Below are positions 14,597 through 21,139 of a stretch of DNA of 21,640 nt, one piece after another (position 1 is the stretch's first letter; the number at the start of each line of letters is the position of its first letter). Source of the DNA: a virus; the IMG/VR virus record IMGVR_UViG_3300031999_005246, positions 1 through 21,640 of that record. One strand, written 5' to 3'. The translations under genes and the position numbers were made by a program. The notes under the pieces were generated by a model. It was not told the DNA's origin, searched no databases, and saw only the letters and a program-made list of their open reading frames with translations.

Positions 14597-14636
14597 CAAT
14601 AAAAAAGAAAAAGGAGAACACCTATGCGGTGTTCTC
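14597..14636 (-). terminator. Intrinsic terminator overlapping the tail tube stop codon
   Basis: On the minus strand a perfect nine-pair stem, GAGAACACC (14636-14628) with GGTGTTCTC (14622-14614), closes a five-base loop and is followed by CTTTTTCTTTTTTATTG. The tail tube TAG (14624-14622) lies at the loop-stem edge, so ribosomes ending there would cover the hairpin. Genes downstream must be transcribed by read-through or from a promoter I cannot see. Confidence 0.85.
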
Positions 14637-15080
14637 ATAGTAGTTATAACCTATAAACTTATAGGTGTACGTTGGCGCATTCTTCTTATCGGTCTTATAC
14701 TCAGGATAACCCTGAATCCAAGCAGATCTCATTCCCCGACTGGCAAATCCAAATGCATTTATATAATCGGGGTTTATCACTTCAATCTTGAATTCAATCG
14801 GTGGTTGGGTGCCATCTTGCATGGCCCTGATTAGTTCCCTTAAATAGACATTCTCAGGTGAGGATGCGTTCAACGAGAGCGAAGCCTCTGCCCTCGTTGT
14901 AGTATCCACATTGAACCCTACCTCACTTACAAGCCCATCAATCACCGAAGAGTCACCAGCTGGCGTTATACCGAAACCCTCGGCAGCAATACCAGTCATT
15001 GGCTTACCGTTGACCGAACACCTGACCATTTTTATGTTGTATACCTGCGGACCACCCGCTACATTTAGTTTCTCAGCCAT
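14622..15080 (-). CDS. Tail tube protein
   Basis: A 152-residue protein directly after the sheath and before the chaperone pair, the standard place of the inner tail tube of contractile phages. The sequence is a beta-rich protein with NIKMVRCSVNGKPMTGIAAE, GLVSEVGFNVDTTTRAEASL (a typical tube phrase in which a strand carries a ligand-like 'TTR' turn) and a helix at ENVYLRELIRAMQDGT; the C-terminal TYTYKFIGYNYYEN is a final strand. Length agrees with tube proteins of about 140-170 residues. AGGTGATAT precedes the ATG. GC-rich codon choice and a dedicated terminator suit a very abundant product. Confidence 0.8.
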   Translation of the reverse strand: MAEKLNVAGGPQVYNIKMVRCSVNGKPMTGIAAEGFGITPAGDSSVIDGLVSEVGFNVDTTTRAEASLSLNASSPENVYLRELIRAMQDGTQPPIEFKIEVINPDYINAFGFASRGMRSAWIQGYPEYKTDKKNAPTYTYKFIGYNYYENTA

Positions 15081-15090
15081 TTATATCACC

Positions 15091-16410
15091 TCACACACTT
15101 ATCGCGAGATTCAGAGTGATCGACTCGATCCTTCCAGTCAGGTAGACAGTCACATATATATTCTTCAGAATGCGCGCTGCCTTATCAGCACCTGATATGT
15201 CGGAAAAGAGTGGCACTGCTACACTAAAGCCAGACTTCCTCACTCCATTCTCGACAAATGGCTGTTTCAGGGCGCCCATATCTACCATCTTTTGGCAGGT
15301 CCTTTCTATGCAGGACTTGACATTCTGTATGCCTTCAGTTGTAAACGGAACAGGCACATCAGCTATCAGAGATTCCAAATCCCACATTATGCTCTCCTCC
15401 AAGTAATACCGCGTCCTCGTCACGTCGATAAACTTGTAGGAACCAGTCCCAGCCATAGACAGACCATCAGAGATCCTCCAAAGAGACTGCTTTAAAATAA
15501 GAGCATTCTCGTTGCTGGCCTCAAAGTTAGCAACCTCAGTCTTGTTAAACTGGGTTATGTTCGCAGAGGTCAGATTGCTCATTACTTTCCACATCAGCTT
15601 ATCCCACGGCACAGTTAAGGCCATCCTCGCCGCTAAGATGGCGCCCATGTCCTCAGTAGTTGTGGTGTTCCTGTGTGCAAAGGTGATAACGTTCTTCGAC
15701 GTGAAGGAAGTCTGTACATTACACTTCAGATCCGTGACCTGGACTGCCGCCAACTGATCGCCTCTTCCATTGATTGGCATTATCCAAGCGTAGGTATCAG
15801 CTAGATCTTCCACCTTGGCGAAAGGTCCCCAGTCCTGACTCGAAAATCCACCATTGCCACCAGTGCCCTGTGTGTAATGGACAAAGTAGATTATGTCGAC
15901 CAGCCGCTCATAGTCCTTCACAGCATTCCCTAGTGCCGTGATGTCATACCAATCGTACGCCACGGTCTTGGAACCGGAACCGCTGAGGAATATCTTTCCA
16001 CCCTCAGTTCCAACACTCGCTTTGCTTGCGCCAGGGTCTACGGGCGGATCAGTGAAGTCGTACTGTATAGTGTATGTCGCACAGACAACACTCCCACCTT
16101 TCACAGGAGTATAGGCAAAGACATTTGCCGCCCCAGCAGTTATAGACTCAGAGGCCACTGTGGTCTTAAGCACCTTCACCGCGTAGAAGGACGTAATCCC
16201 CATAGCGAAGAGGTTGGTTGCAGCCTTGTACACCTTACTCGTATTCAGGAAGTCCGTTACTATATCAACAATGGAATTATATTTCTTCACAGTGTTGACA
16301 GTCAAACTCCCTCCCTCATTCTCACCAATCAGAAGTATTGAGCCGTAGCTCGGCACAATTTCTCCCGCAACGAGAATTGTAGTATCTACTGCTACTGGAT
16401 CAACCGGCAT
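15091..16410 (-). CDS. Tail sheath protein
   Basis: This 439-residue protein is the contractile sheath that wraps the tail tube. The C-terminal half carries the family pattern: DVTRTRYYLEESIMWDLESL, TTEGIQNVKSCIERTCQKMV, a GALKQPFVENGVRKSGFSVA segment and a last beta part that reads IYVTVYLTGRIESITLNLAI, which joins neighbouring subunits. The N-terminal domain contains GSILLIGENEGGSLTVNTV and FAMGITSFYAVKVL, also seen in sheath proteins. The middle has a variable insertion exposed on the surface. AAGGTG precedes the ATG. It is followed by the tail tube gene after only ten bases. Codons end in G or C more often than in most neighbours. Confidence 0.9.
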   Translation of the reverse strand: MPVDPVAVDTTILVAGEIVPSYGSILLIGENEGGSLTVNTVKKYNSIVDIVTDFLNTSKVYKAATNLFAMGITSFYAVKVLKTTVASESITAGAANVFAYTPVKGGSVVCATYTIQYDFTDPPVDPGASKASVGTEGGKIFLSGSGSKTVAYDWYDITALGNAVKDYERLVDIIYFVHYTQGTGGNGGFSSQDWGPFAKVEDLADTYAWIMPINGRGDQLAAVQVTDLKCNVQTSFTSKNVITFAHRNTTTTEDMGAILAARMALTVPWDKLMWKVMSNLTSANITQFNKTEVANFEASNENALILKQSLWRISDGLSMAGTGSYKFIDVTRTRYYLEESIMWDLESLIADVPVPFTTEGIQNVKSCIERTCQKMVDMGALKQPFVENGVRKSGFSVAVPLFSDISGADKAARILKNIYVTVYLTGRIESITLNLAISV

Positions 16411-16413
16411 TTA

Positions 16414-16686
16414 TCACACCTTCCCATTTGCTTTTACTGCATTCATATCCACATGCTTCTTGAGCTCACCTATAGACTTTTCCGAAGTACCCTTAGGAGT
16501 AACATCTACGGGATTCTCCTTCGTAGACTTCTCCACAACCTCCGTATAGTCTATTAGGCCATGCCGCTTTGCATGCTTCATTTCCTCAGTCTCTAAGTCC
16601 ACAACGACCTTCTCCCCAGCCATGACGGTAACGCCAGACTGAAGCAACTGGACGTTGCGCTTTCCCACTATTTCATACTTTCCCAA
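16414..16686 (-). CDS. Small protein upstream of the sheath gene
   Basis: About 90 residues from a TTG start at 16686, chosen because GAGGTG lies six bases upstream (16698-16693) and it removes the overlap with the gene before. An ATG at 16719 would add 11 residues but has AGG immediately next to it. The N-terminal half is beta (GKYEIVGKRNVQLLQSGVTV); the C-terminal half is charged and probably disordered (KSTKENPVDVTPKG). It ends three bases before the sheath start. Unrecognised; a neck or sheath-cap role would fit the place but is not shown. Confidence 0.6.
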   Translation of the reverse strand: MGKYEIVGKRNVQLLQSGVTVMAGEKVVVDLETEEMKHAKRHGLIDYTEVVEKSTKENPVDVTPKGTSEKSIGELKKHVDMNAVKANGKV

Positions 16687-16699
16687 CTTAATCACCTCA

Positions 16700-17491
16700 T
16701 CATTGATTAATCGTAACATCCTGTTCAGTATACTCTATCGTTTCTTGCATCGTCCTTTCCCACTCATTCACATATATAACTTCCATCTCAATCTGCCTTC
16801 TCCTTATCTCTTCTCCAACCACCTGTGAATCCAATATCATAATATCCGTTATCCCTCTTATAGAGAATGGGCATGGATCAGCCACCTCTTCAGCATCATA
16901 ATTTAACCACTTCCAGACATCCTCTGCCAATTGATCCGCTATCACTATCCCATTAATATACTCCTTCTTACCACCTGGTTTGTCTACCTCAACATCCTTC
17001 GCCCATATATTAATAACCAATCCATCTACAAATCCCCCACCAACATACCTTCTAATCCATGCATGATGGTAAGTTACATAGATAGTAGTTCCTGTATCAG
17101 GATATGTCGGTCCTTTAAAATGTATCTGAGTATAGAAAGGTGGCGTCCCTCCAGACATTTCATACTCCTCTGGTAAGAAGACATAATACACTCCACCTAC
17201 TTTACCTACAACTTCATCTATCCTTAATACAAAGGAGATATCCAGGGTGTAAGTCGTAGTACCTATAAGATAGGTCAATGGCTGTTTAGTATAGTCCATC
17301 ACCCTAGTAAAATCATCTAAAGAAGGTGATAACTTTGTCATTAATTTAGTATACTCTAACGTAATTGCTGGAAATTGTTCATAGGTGTATTGATTAGCAT
17401 ACCTTTTAAACACATTCATAGTGTGGCCTTGTACAGTAACCTTAGACTGCATCCCCTTTATTATCAAATCCTTAGCTTCCTTAGGCAACAT
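16700..17491 (-). CDS. Neck or tail-terminator-like protein, unassigned
   Basis: A 263-residue protein I do not recognise by family. A helical start (EAKDLIIKGMQSKVTVQGHT) leads to beta-rich segments (TYTLDISFVLRIDEV, GTTIYVTYHHAWIRRYVGG) and a helix at ADQLAEDVWKWLNYDAEEVA. The last part ends in RQIEMEVIYVNEWERTM. The pattern of an N-terminal helix, a four-strand sheet and a late helix recalls tail terminator proteins, although it is longer than those. It lies between a connector-like gene and the sheath, where the tail terminator or tail completion protein is expected. GGGTGG precedes the ATG. Confidence 0.5.
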   Translation of the reverse strand: MLPKEAKDLIIKGMQSKVTVQGHTMNVFKRYANQYTYEQFPAITLEYTKLMTKLSPSLDDFTRVMDYTKQPLTYLIGTTTYTLDISFVLRIDEVVGKVGGVYYVFLPEEYEMSGGTPPFYTQIHFKGPTYPDTGTTIYVTYHHAWIRRYVGGGFVDGLVINIWAKDVEVDKPGGKKEYINGIVIADQLAEDVWKWLNYDAEEVADPCPFSIRGITDIMILDSQVVGEEIRRRQIEMEVIYVNEWERTMQETIEYTEQDVTINQ

Positions 17492-17493
17492 TA

Positions 17494-17862
17494 TTAATCC
17501 ACCCTAGATAATCCATACAATCCCACATTAAAAGAGGAATAATCCTCTACACTATGCAACTTCCAAATTAAACCAGCTCCATCTCTAATCTTATCACCTA
17601 TTTTTAATGTCGGCATGCCACTTTGCCCTAATCTAAGATAAAGTACAACATCTCCAACAAACTTCATACCATTTACCCCTAAGTTAAGATTCTGTGGAAA
17701 TTGTGCAACACCTAATGGCGTTTGTATTACTCCTTTAAATGCAACTTCAGTATATGGCTTCTTGGCCACATATCCATCCTCTTCCACCTCCCCTTCATCA
17801 TCAATCATTAAAGTAAGGTCCTTCTCAAACGCCATGAAAGCGCTACCTAAATCCCCAAACAC
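17494..17862 (-). CDS. Putative head-tail connector or head-closure protein
   Basis: About 122 residues from a GTG at 17862, five bases after AGGTGG; a GTG at 17871 in frame lies inside that site. The beta-rich sequence (YTEVAFKGVIQTPLGVAQ, FVGDVVLYLRLGQS, LKIGDKIRDGAGLIWKLHSV) has the 'KIGDKI...G..WKV' phrase common in small head-closure and stopper proteins of tailed phages, where it forms an SH3-like barrel. Gene order (head-completion genes before, tail genes after) supports a neck role. The start overlaps the end of the upstream gene. Confidence 0.5.
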   Translation of the reverse strand: MFGDLGSAFMAFEKDLTLMIDDEGEVEEDGYVAKKPYTEVAFKGVIQTPLGVAQFPQNLNLGVNGMKFVGDVVLYLRLGQSGMPTLKIGDKIRDGAGLIWKLHSVEDYSSFNVGLYGLSRVD

Positions 17863-17863
17863 T

Positions 17864-18226
17864 TTAACCACCTACTGGTACTACAAGACATTCTAACACT
17901 TTAAAGAAGTCCTGCACAACAACATATTGCAAGTCCTCAGAGGTGTCTTCTAACGTAACTTCATAGTAATACTTGCCCAAAAGACCAGCCGTATCATCAT
18001 TCTTCAATACAATCCTCAATTGTCCCTTCGGAGCACTTACAACCACTATCTCTGCCAAAGACAGTTTCTTCTCCAAGATATTAACTTCATCCTCTAGGTT
18101 TTGCCTTATACTAAAGTATATCTCATTGAACGGTGTCAAACTCAATACATTTCCGCTGTTATCCTTTACAGTAACATTGATAGTAAGAGCGTCGCCCTGG
18201 TAAATGGTAATCTCACTAACACCCAA
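17864..18226 (-). CDS. BppU-like N-terminal-domain protein, copy 2 (short)
   Basis: A 120-residue single-domain protein starting at a TTG (18226) with AGGGGTGG six bases upstream. It is clearly homologous to the first 120 residues of the gene at 18314-18943: both have YQGDAL, a run of strands with an Asn-Gly turn, VVSA-KGQL, and the identical stretch LEDTSEDLQYVVVQDF, then a Lys-Val close. The domain recalls the Ig-like N-terminal domain of BppU-type baseplate proteins. It ends right after the domain, so it lacks the C-terminal part of its sister. Its position among neck genes suggests a neck or head decoration. Function unknown. Confidence 0.65.
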   Translation of the reverse strand: MGVSEITIYQGDALTINVTVKDNSGNVLSLTPFNEIYFSIRQNLEDEVNILEKKLSLAEIVVVSAPKGQLRIVLKNDDTAGLLGKYYYEVTLEDTSEDLQYVVVQDFFKVLECLVVPVGG

Positions 18227-18311
18227 CTTGAGCCACCCCTTCCACCTCTATGGTGACCTGGGCCTCACCGTTTATCTCCATAGACACTTGAGCCACCCCA
18301 TCAACATTCAT
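18216..18311 (-). CDS. Possible 31-residue micro-ORF made of three repeats
   Basis: Between the two paralogues a short frame from ATG 18311 to TAG 18218-18216 is built of three 30-base units encoding MNVDGVAQVS, MEINGEAQVT and IEVEGVAQVG. Each unit is a likely beta strand and turn. No good ribosome binding site is seen, and the end overlaps the start region of the short paralogue. It could be a small peptide, a remnant of a longer repeat protein, or just a repeat carrying the next gene's ribosome binding site. Confidence 0.35.
   Translation of the reverse strand: MNVDGVAQVSMEINGEAQVTIEVEGVAQVGC
18222..18311. repeat. Three 30-bp tandem repeat units
   Basis: Three adjacent 30-base units. The first and third share an exact 14-base core (ACTTGAGCCACCCC on the plus strand at 18226-18239 and 18286-18299), 60 bases apart. 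The middle unit is diverged at the base level, but its translation keeps the same pattern, which suggests past selection on protein sequence. Confidence 0.65.
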
Positions 18312-18313
18312 AG

Positions 18314-18943
18314 TTACCACATCGGTTGCCAGGTCGAACCATCATACATTTCGCCCTTTCCAGAAGTATCATTAAAGATTATCATTCCCTTACCAGGAGT
18401 TCCAGGCTTATTACCACTTGCCATTACTGGTACCTGGATATATTGTCCATCTCCCATTACTTGAACACTGCACCCATTGGTTGGACTTCCAACAGTTACA
18501 TCTGCAAAAAACTTGGCCGTCCTAGCTAACCCATCATCCACCCCCACTTGGAAGTTCCCCATCACTATGAAATTACCGGGAACACTCTCTGGATACCCTA
18601 ACACTCTTCCTATAACCTTCATAAAATCCTGTACGACCACATACTGCAAATCCTCTGAGGTATCCTCCAACATAATCTCATAGTAATAAAGACCGGGCTC
18701 AATCTCTTTACTATCATCATTCAATAACGTTACCTTTAGCTGGCCCTTCGCCGCACTAACAACCGTTATCCCTGCACCCAACGTCTTGTGAATAATCAAC
18801 GTAGGAGATTCCTTATTGGTCTTCACAGTAAAGTGAATCCCATCATAGTTAGTTAAGTTCAACACCTCTCCATTATTATTAGTCACGCTACAGGTAAGCT
18901 GGAGAGCATCTCCCTGATATATACTAAATGCCTTACTGCCCAT
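18314..18943 (-). CDS. BppU-like N-terminal-domain protein, copy 1 (long)
   Basis: A 209-residue protein from the ATG at 18943, which has GGAAGGGTGG just upstream; an in-frame ATG at 18958 is inside the previous gene. Residues about 1-120 are the same domain as in the neighbouring short copy (IYQGDALQLTCSVTNNNGEV, then VVSAAKGQLKVTLLNDD and LEDTSEDLQYVVVQDF). The C-terminal part, about 85 residues, is Gly-rich (FIVMGNFQVGVDDG, PGTPGKGMIIFNDTS) and ends in a Trp-containing EMYDGSTWQPMW like many fibre or appendage tips. It may form a fibre at the neck or capsid. Exact role unknown. Confidence 0.65.
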   Translation of the reverse strand: MGSKAFSIYQGDALQLTCSVTNNNGEVLNLTNYDGIHFTVKTNKESPTLIIHKTLGAGITVVSAAKGQLKVTLLNDDSKEIEPGLYYYEIMLEDTSEDLQYVVVQDFMKVIGRVLGYPESVPGNFIVMGNFQVGVDDGLARTAKFFADVTVGSPTNGCSVQVMGDGQYIQVPVMASGNKPGTPGKGMIIFNDTSGKGEMYDGSTWQPMW

Positions 18944-19238
18944 TATCCACCCTTCCATTAATCATTACTTGATTCCCAACCACCACTTCTCCACTTTCCA
19001 TATTGATTTGAAACTTCTGCCCTTGAGGAATACCAAGACGTTGGCCTATCTTAGTCTGTAAATCATTCTGATAATCCATCTTCATAGTGAGCTTTTGCAA
19101 AAGCTGGCTCTTCCTCAGTTCAATATTAACTACTTCTCTACAGATCATGTCCATAAAGCCATTTACCTCTTTCAGTTGCTCTAGCTCACCAGACGTTATC
19201 TTGGGTATTTCCTTTTGACTTTCTTCTAAATCTTTCAT
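18933..19238 (-). CDS. Coiled-coil small virion-region protein
   Basis: A 101-residue protein with a long heptad-like helix (ELEQLKEVNGFMDMICREVV, continuing to about residue 70), followed by IGQRLGIPQGQKFQINMES and a short strand pair ending in VMINGRVD. The coil-then-'LGIPxG' layout occurs in several uncharacterised phage proteins encoded near head or tail genes. The stop overlaps the next start by 11 bases. It may trimerise the appendage protein encoded next to it, but this is inference. Confidence 0.6.
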   Translation of the reverse strand: MKDLEESQKEIPKITSGELEQLKEVNGFMDMICREVVNIELRKSQLLQKLTMKMDYQNDLQTKIGQRLGIPQGQKFQINMESGEVVVGNQVMINGRVDNGQ

Positions 19239-19243
19239 TATGT

Positions 19244-20644
19244 TTAACCTCCTCCAGCATACCCTTGTGAACTATAACCAGTAAACGGTTTAAATGTATA
19301 TGGCCACGGCTTACCATAAACCATACTATACTTCTCCGTTCCAGTTGGCTCCAGCACCCACTTTTGATAATCGCTCATATTCCATTGTTTTAAAAGCAAC
19401 TTCTTTTCAGCAGCATCAGACATTTTTAACATAACTCTCTCTGATTCAGACACTTTACGACTTCCACTTACACTCTTTAAAATATCACCCAAATTATCAA
19501 TTATCTTTTCCAATAAGGGTTTTAATATAGGTCTTCTTGGTATGTGGATAAATTTCTTATTCCCCTTTATATGCCACCCTTGACTATGTAAATATGCCCT
19601 CATTTGAGGTGTAATTACTATATCCATTCCAAATTCATGAATATTGAATAAATAACCTGCTGAACCTTCTGCTATTCGAACTATAACAGGCTTCATCCCA
19701 TTAGAATCAGCTTCGCCAAGGCGAATCTTGGTAGTATCACCCCAATGTCCTTTCAACCTACCAGTATGAACTAACACTTGATTTAATGAACCAGATGGAG
19801 GCCCACCTTTTGTTCCAGTAGATGTAATGTGTCTAACCATACGTTGTCTCAAATATAGGGTCACCTTACATAACTGCTCCCACTTCGGCTCAAATCCACC
19901 CTTTTGAAAAATCTCATTATAATATTCCAACACTTTATGTGCAACAGCCATCATATTATGTTGCACTTTCTCTTGCCAATCCCTATCTCCAATATACACT
20001 ATCGGAGGTCTATTTTTTCCAGCATCCGGCCCTATGGTATGGGCCAAAGCCCAAGCTATAGAATCAGTGTGTTTATCAAGAACAAAGAAATTAATAATAG
20101 CCGCAGCATCACCAGTATAAGATACCTTCATTGTGCGTTTAACTTCAATAAACTTCTTCTCTGCATCATCTGGTGAAATGGGGGGTTTTTGATTAGCAGC
20201 ATCTTGAAACCAAGAATCAGGTGGTACAACTGTACCCATATACCTCTCTAATGAAGCAAACTCATCAACGGCAGCTAAATCCTTTTCTATTTTAGCCGTT
20301 TCTTTCAACCAATATTCATTTGCAATATTCTGCTGAGCTACTACTGAACTTCTTTGCCAAGCAGCAACATTTCCCCCCGGTATATCAAAATCTAAACCTT
20401 TCCGACTCCGCTTTATATCATCAAAATCCACATCAGGTATCCTTTCATATTTAACAAACTCAGGTTTAGGAGGCGAAGGAGTAGGAGTTGTTAACTTCTG
20501 ACCAATCCTATCTGGTAATTTAACATCCCACAGATAAGACTTCCTAGAAGCATAATCCTGATATTCATAATCAGACTTACCATGATAAGTTGAGGGTTTA
20601 GCCTTAGCTCCCCAATACTTACCCGTAGGATCTTCTTCTGTCAT
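19244..20644 (-). CDS. Phage virion morphogenesis (Mu gpG / tail completion) protein with long N-terminal extension
   Basis: Residues about 225-385 of this 466-residue protein match the virion morphogenesis / tail completion family: LVHTGRL (291-297), YLFNIHEFG (331-339), YLHSQGWHIKG (351-361) and FIHIPRRPIL (365-374). That family is normally about 150 residues long and helps join heads and tails. Here some 220 extra residues precede it: a Pro- and Tyr-rich, probably flexible start, then helical parts (NIANEYWLKETAKIEKDLAA). About 80 Lys/Ser-rich residues follow it. I chose ATG 20644, six bases after GAGGG, over ATG 20650. Its place next to the capsid and connector genes agrees with a head-completion role. 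The extension's role is unknown. Confidence 0.7.
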   Translation of the reverse strand: MTEEDPTGKYWGAKAKPSTYHGKSDYEYQDYASRKSYLWDVKLPDRIGQKLTTPTPSPPKPEFVKYERIPDVDFDDIKRSRKGLDFDIPGGNVAAWQRSSVVAQQNIANEYWLKETAKIEKDLAAVDEFASLERYMGTVVPPDSWFQDAANQKPPISPDDAEKKFIEVKRTMKVSYTGDAAAIINFFVLDKHTDSIAWALAHTIGPDAGKNRPPIVYIGDRDWQEKVQHNMMAVAHKVLEYYNEIFQKGGFEPKWEQLCKVTLYLRQRMVRHITSTGTKGGPPSGSLNQVLVHTGRLKGHWGDTTKIRLGEADSNGMKPVIVRIAEGSAGYLFNIHEFGMDIVITPQMRAYLHSQGWHIKGNKKFIHIPRRPILKPLLEKIIDNLGDILKSVSGSRKVSESERVMLKMSDAAEKKLLLKQWNMSDYQKWVLEPTGTEKYSMVYGKPWPYTFKPFTGYSSQGYAGGG

Positions 20645-20694
20645 TCTCATCCCTCGAGGGTGTTCCTCTGGGAATTGTGAAGTGGGTCTTCCAC

Positions 20695-21087
20695 CTAATC
20701 CTCTTCTGTCCCAGTATCTAATGGATCCTCTGGCCTATTATCAAACATCGCTGTAGAAACACTTGTGAAATTCTCGGCGCCAATTAACTCCGCCCAAGAA
20801 TCATTAGAGTCATTCTTTAACTCATCTAATACGACTTGCCACTCCCTTTTAACTTGCAAATCTCCTTGTTTCATCATCGAATACGTTCTCGATATGGCAA
20901 AAGAACGAAGGGCGGCCCACGAACGGATATAACGCCTAGCTGCTCTTACATCAATATTGTAGCCATGCTCAGTCAACCACTCAGCAATATCATCAATCTT
21001 CTGCTGTATGGTCTCATCCGCCACCTCAATAATACTAATGTTATTGAGAGCAACTCGGACATCAGTCACTGTTACATCGACCGCCAT
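20695..21087 (-). CDS. Head-tail connector (adaptor-like) protein
   Basis: A 130-residue helical protein directly after the major capsid gene, where the first connector ring protein (gp6/gp15-like adaptor) is commonly encoded. The start VDVTVTDVRVALNNISIIEV leads to helices with QQKIDDIAEWLTEHGYNIDV, an Arg-rich helix (RAARRYIRSWAALRSFA) and MMKQGDLQVKREWQVVLDEL; the tail is acidic and likely disordered. The alternation of short helices is like adaptor proteins, but the sequence itself is not diagnostic. GGTGG precedes the ATG, and a terminator lies between it and the capsid gene. Confidence 0.55.
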   Translation of the reverse strand: MAVDVTVTDVRVALNNISIIEVADETIQQKIDDIAEWLTEHGYNIDVRAARRYIRSWAALRSFAISRTYSMMKQGDLQVKREWQVVLDELKNDSNDSWAELIGAENFTSVSTAMFDNRPEDPLDTGTEED

Positions 21088-21095
21088 TCTACCAC

Positions 21096-21139
21096 CAAAA
21101 TAAAAAACTCAGGCCATCTCCCTTACGAGAGACAACCTG
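21096..21139 (-). terminator. Intrinsic terminator after the major capsid gene
   Basis: On the minus strand CAGGTTGTCTC (21139-21129) pairs with GAGATGGCCTG (21120-21110): 11 pairs, three of them G-U or U-G, with an eight-base loop holding the capsid gene's TAA stop (21125-21123). AG and then TTTTTTATTTT (21107-21097) follow. It probably ends part of the transcripts and lets less RNA through to the connector genes. Confidence 0.7.

Noticed and set aside
14575-14621. Promoter for the chaperone and tape measure genes
   Set aside because: A TATAAG-like string is present, but no convincing -35 element at the right distance; it overlaps the terminator tail, so I do not claim it.
18226-18299. The exact 14-base direct repeat considered as an attachment site
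   Set aside because: It is part of an in-frame 30-bp tandem repeat within virion genes, and no integrase or tRNA is nearby.
20651-20660. Perfect palindrome CCCTCGAGGG as an operator
   Set aside because: Only ten bases, single copy in the places examined, and explained by the GAGGG ribosome binding site of the gene starting at 20644.
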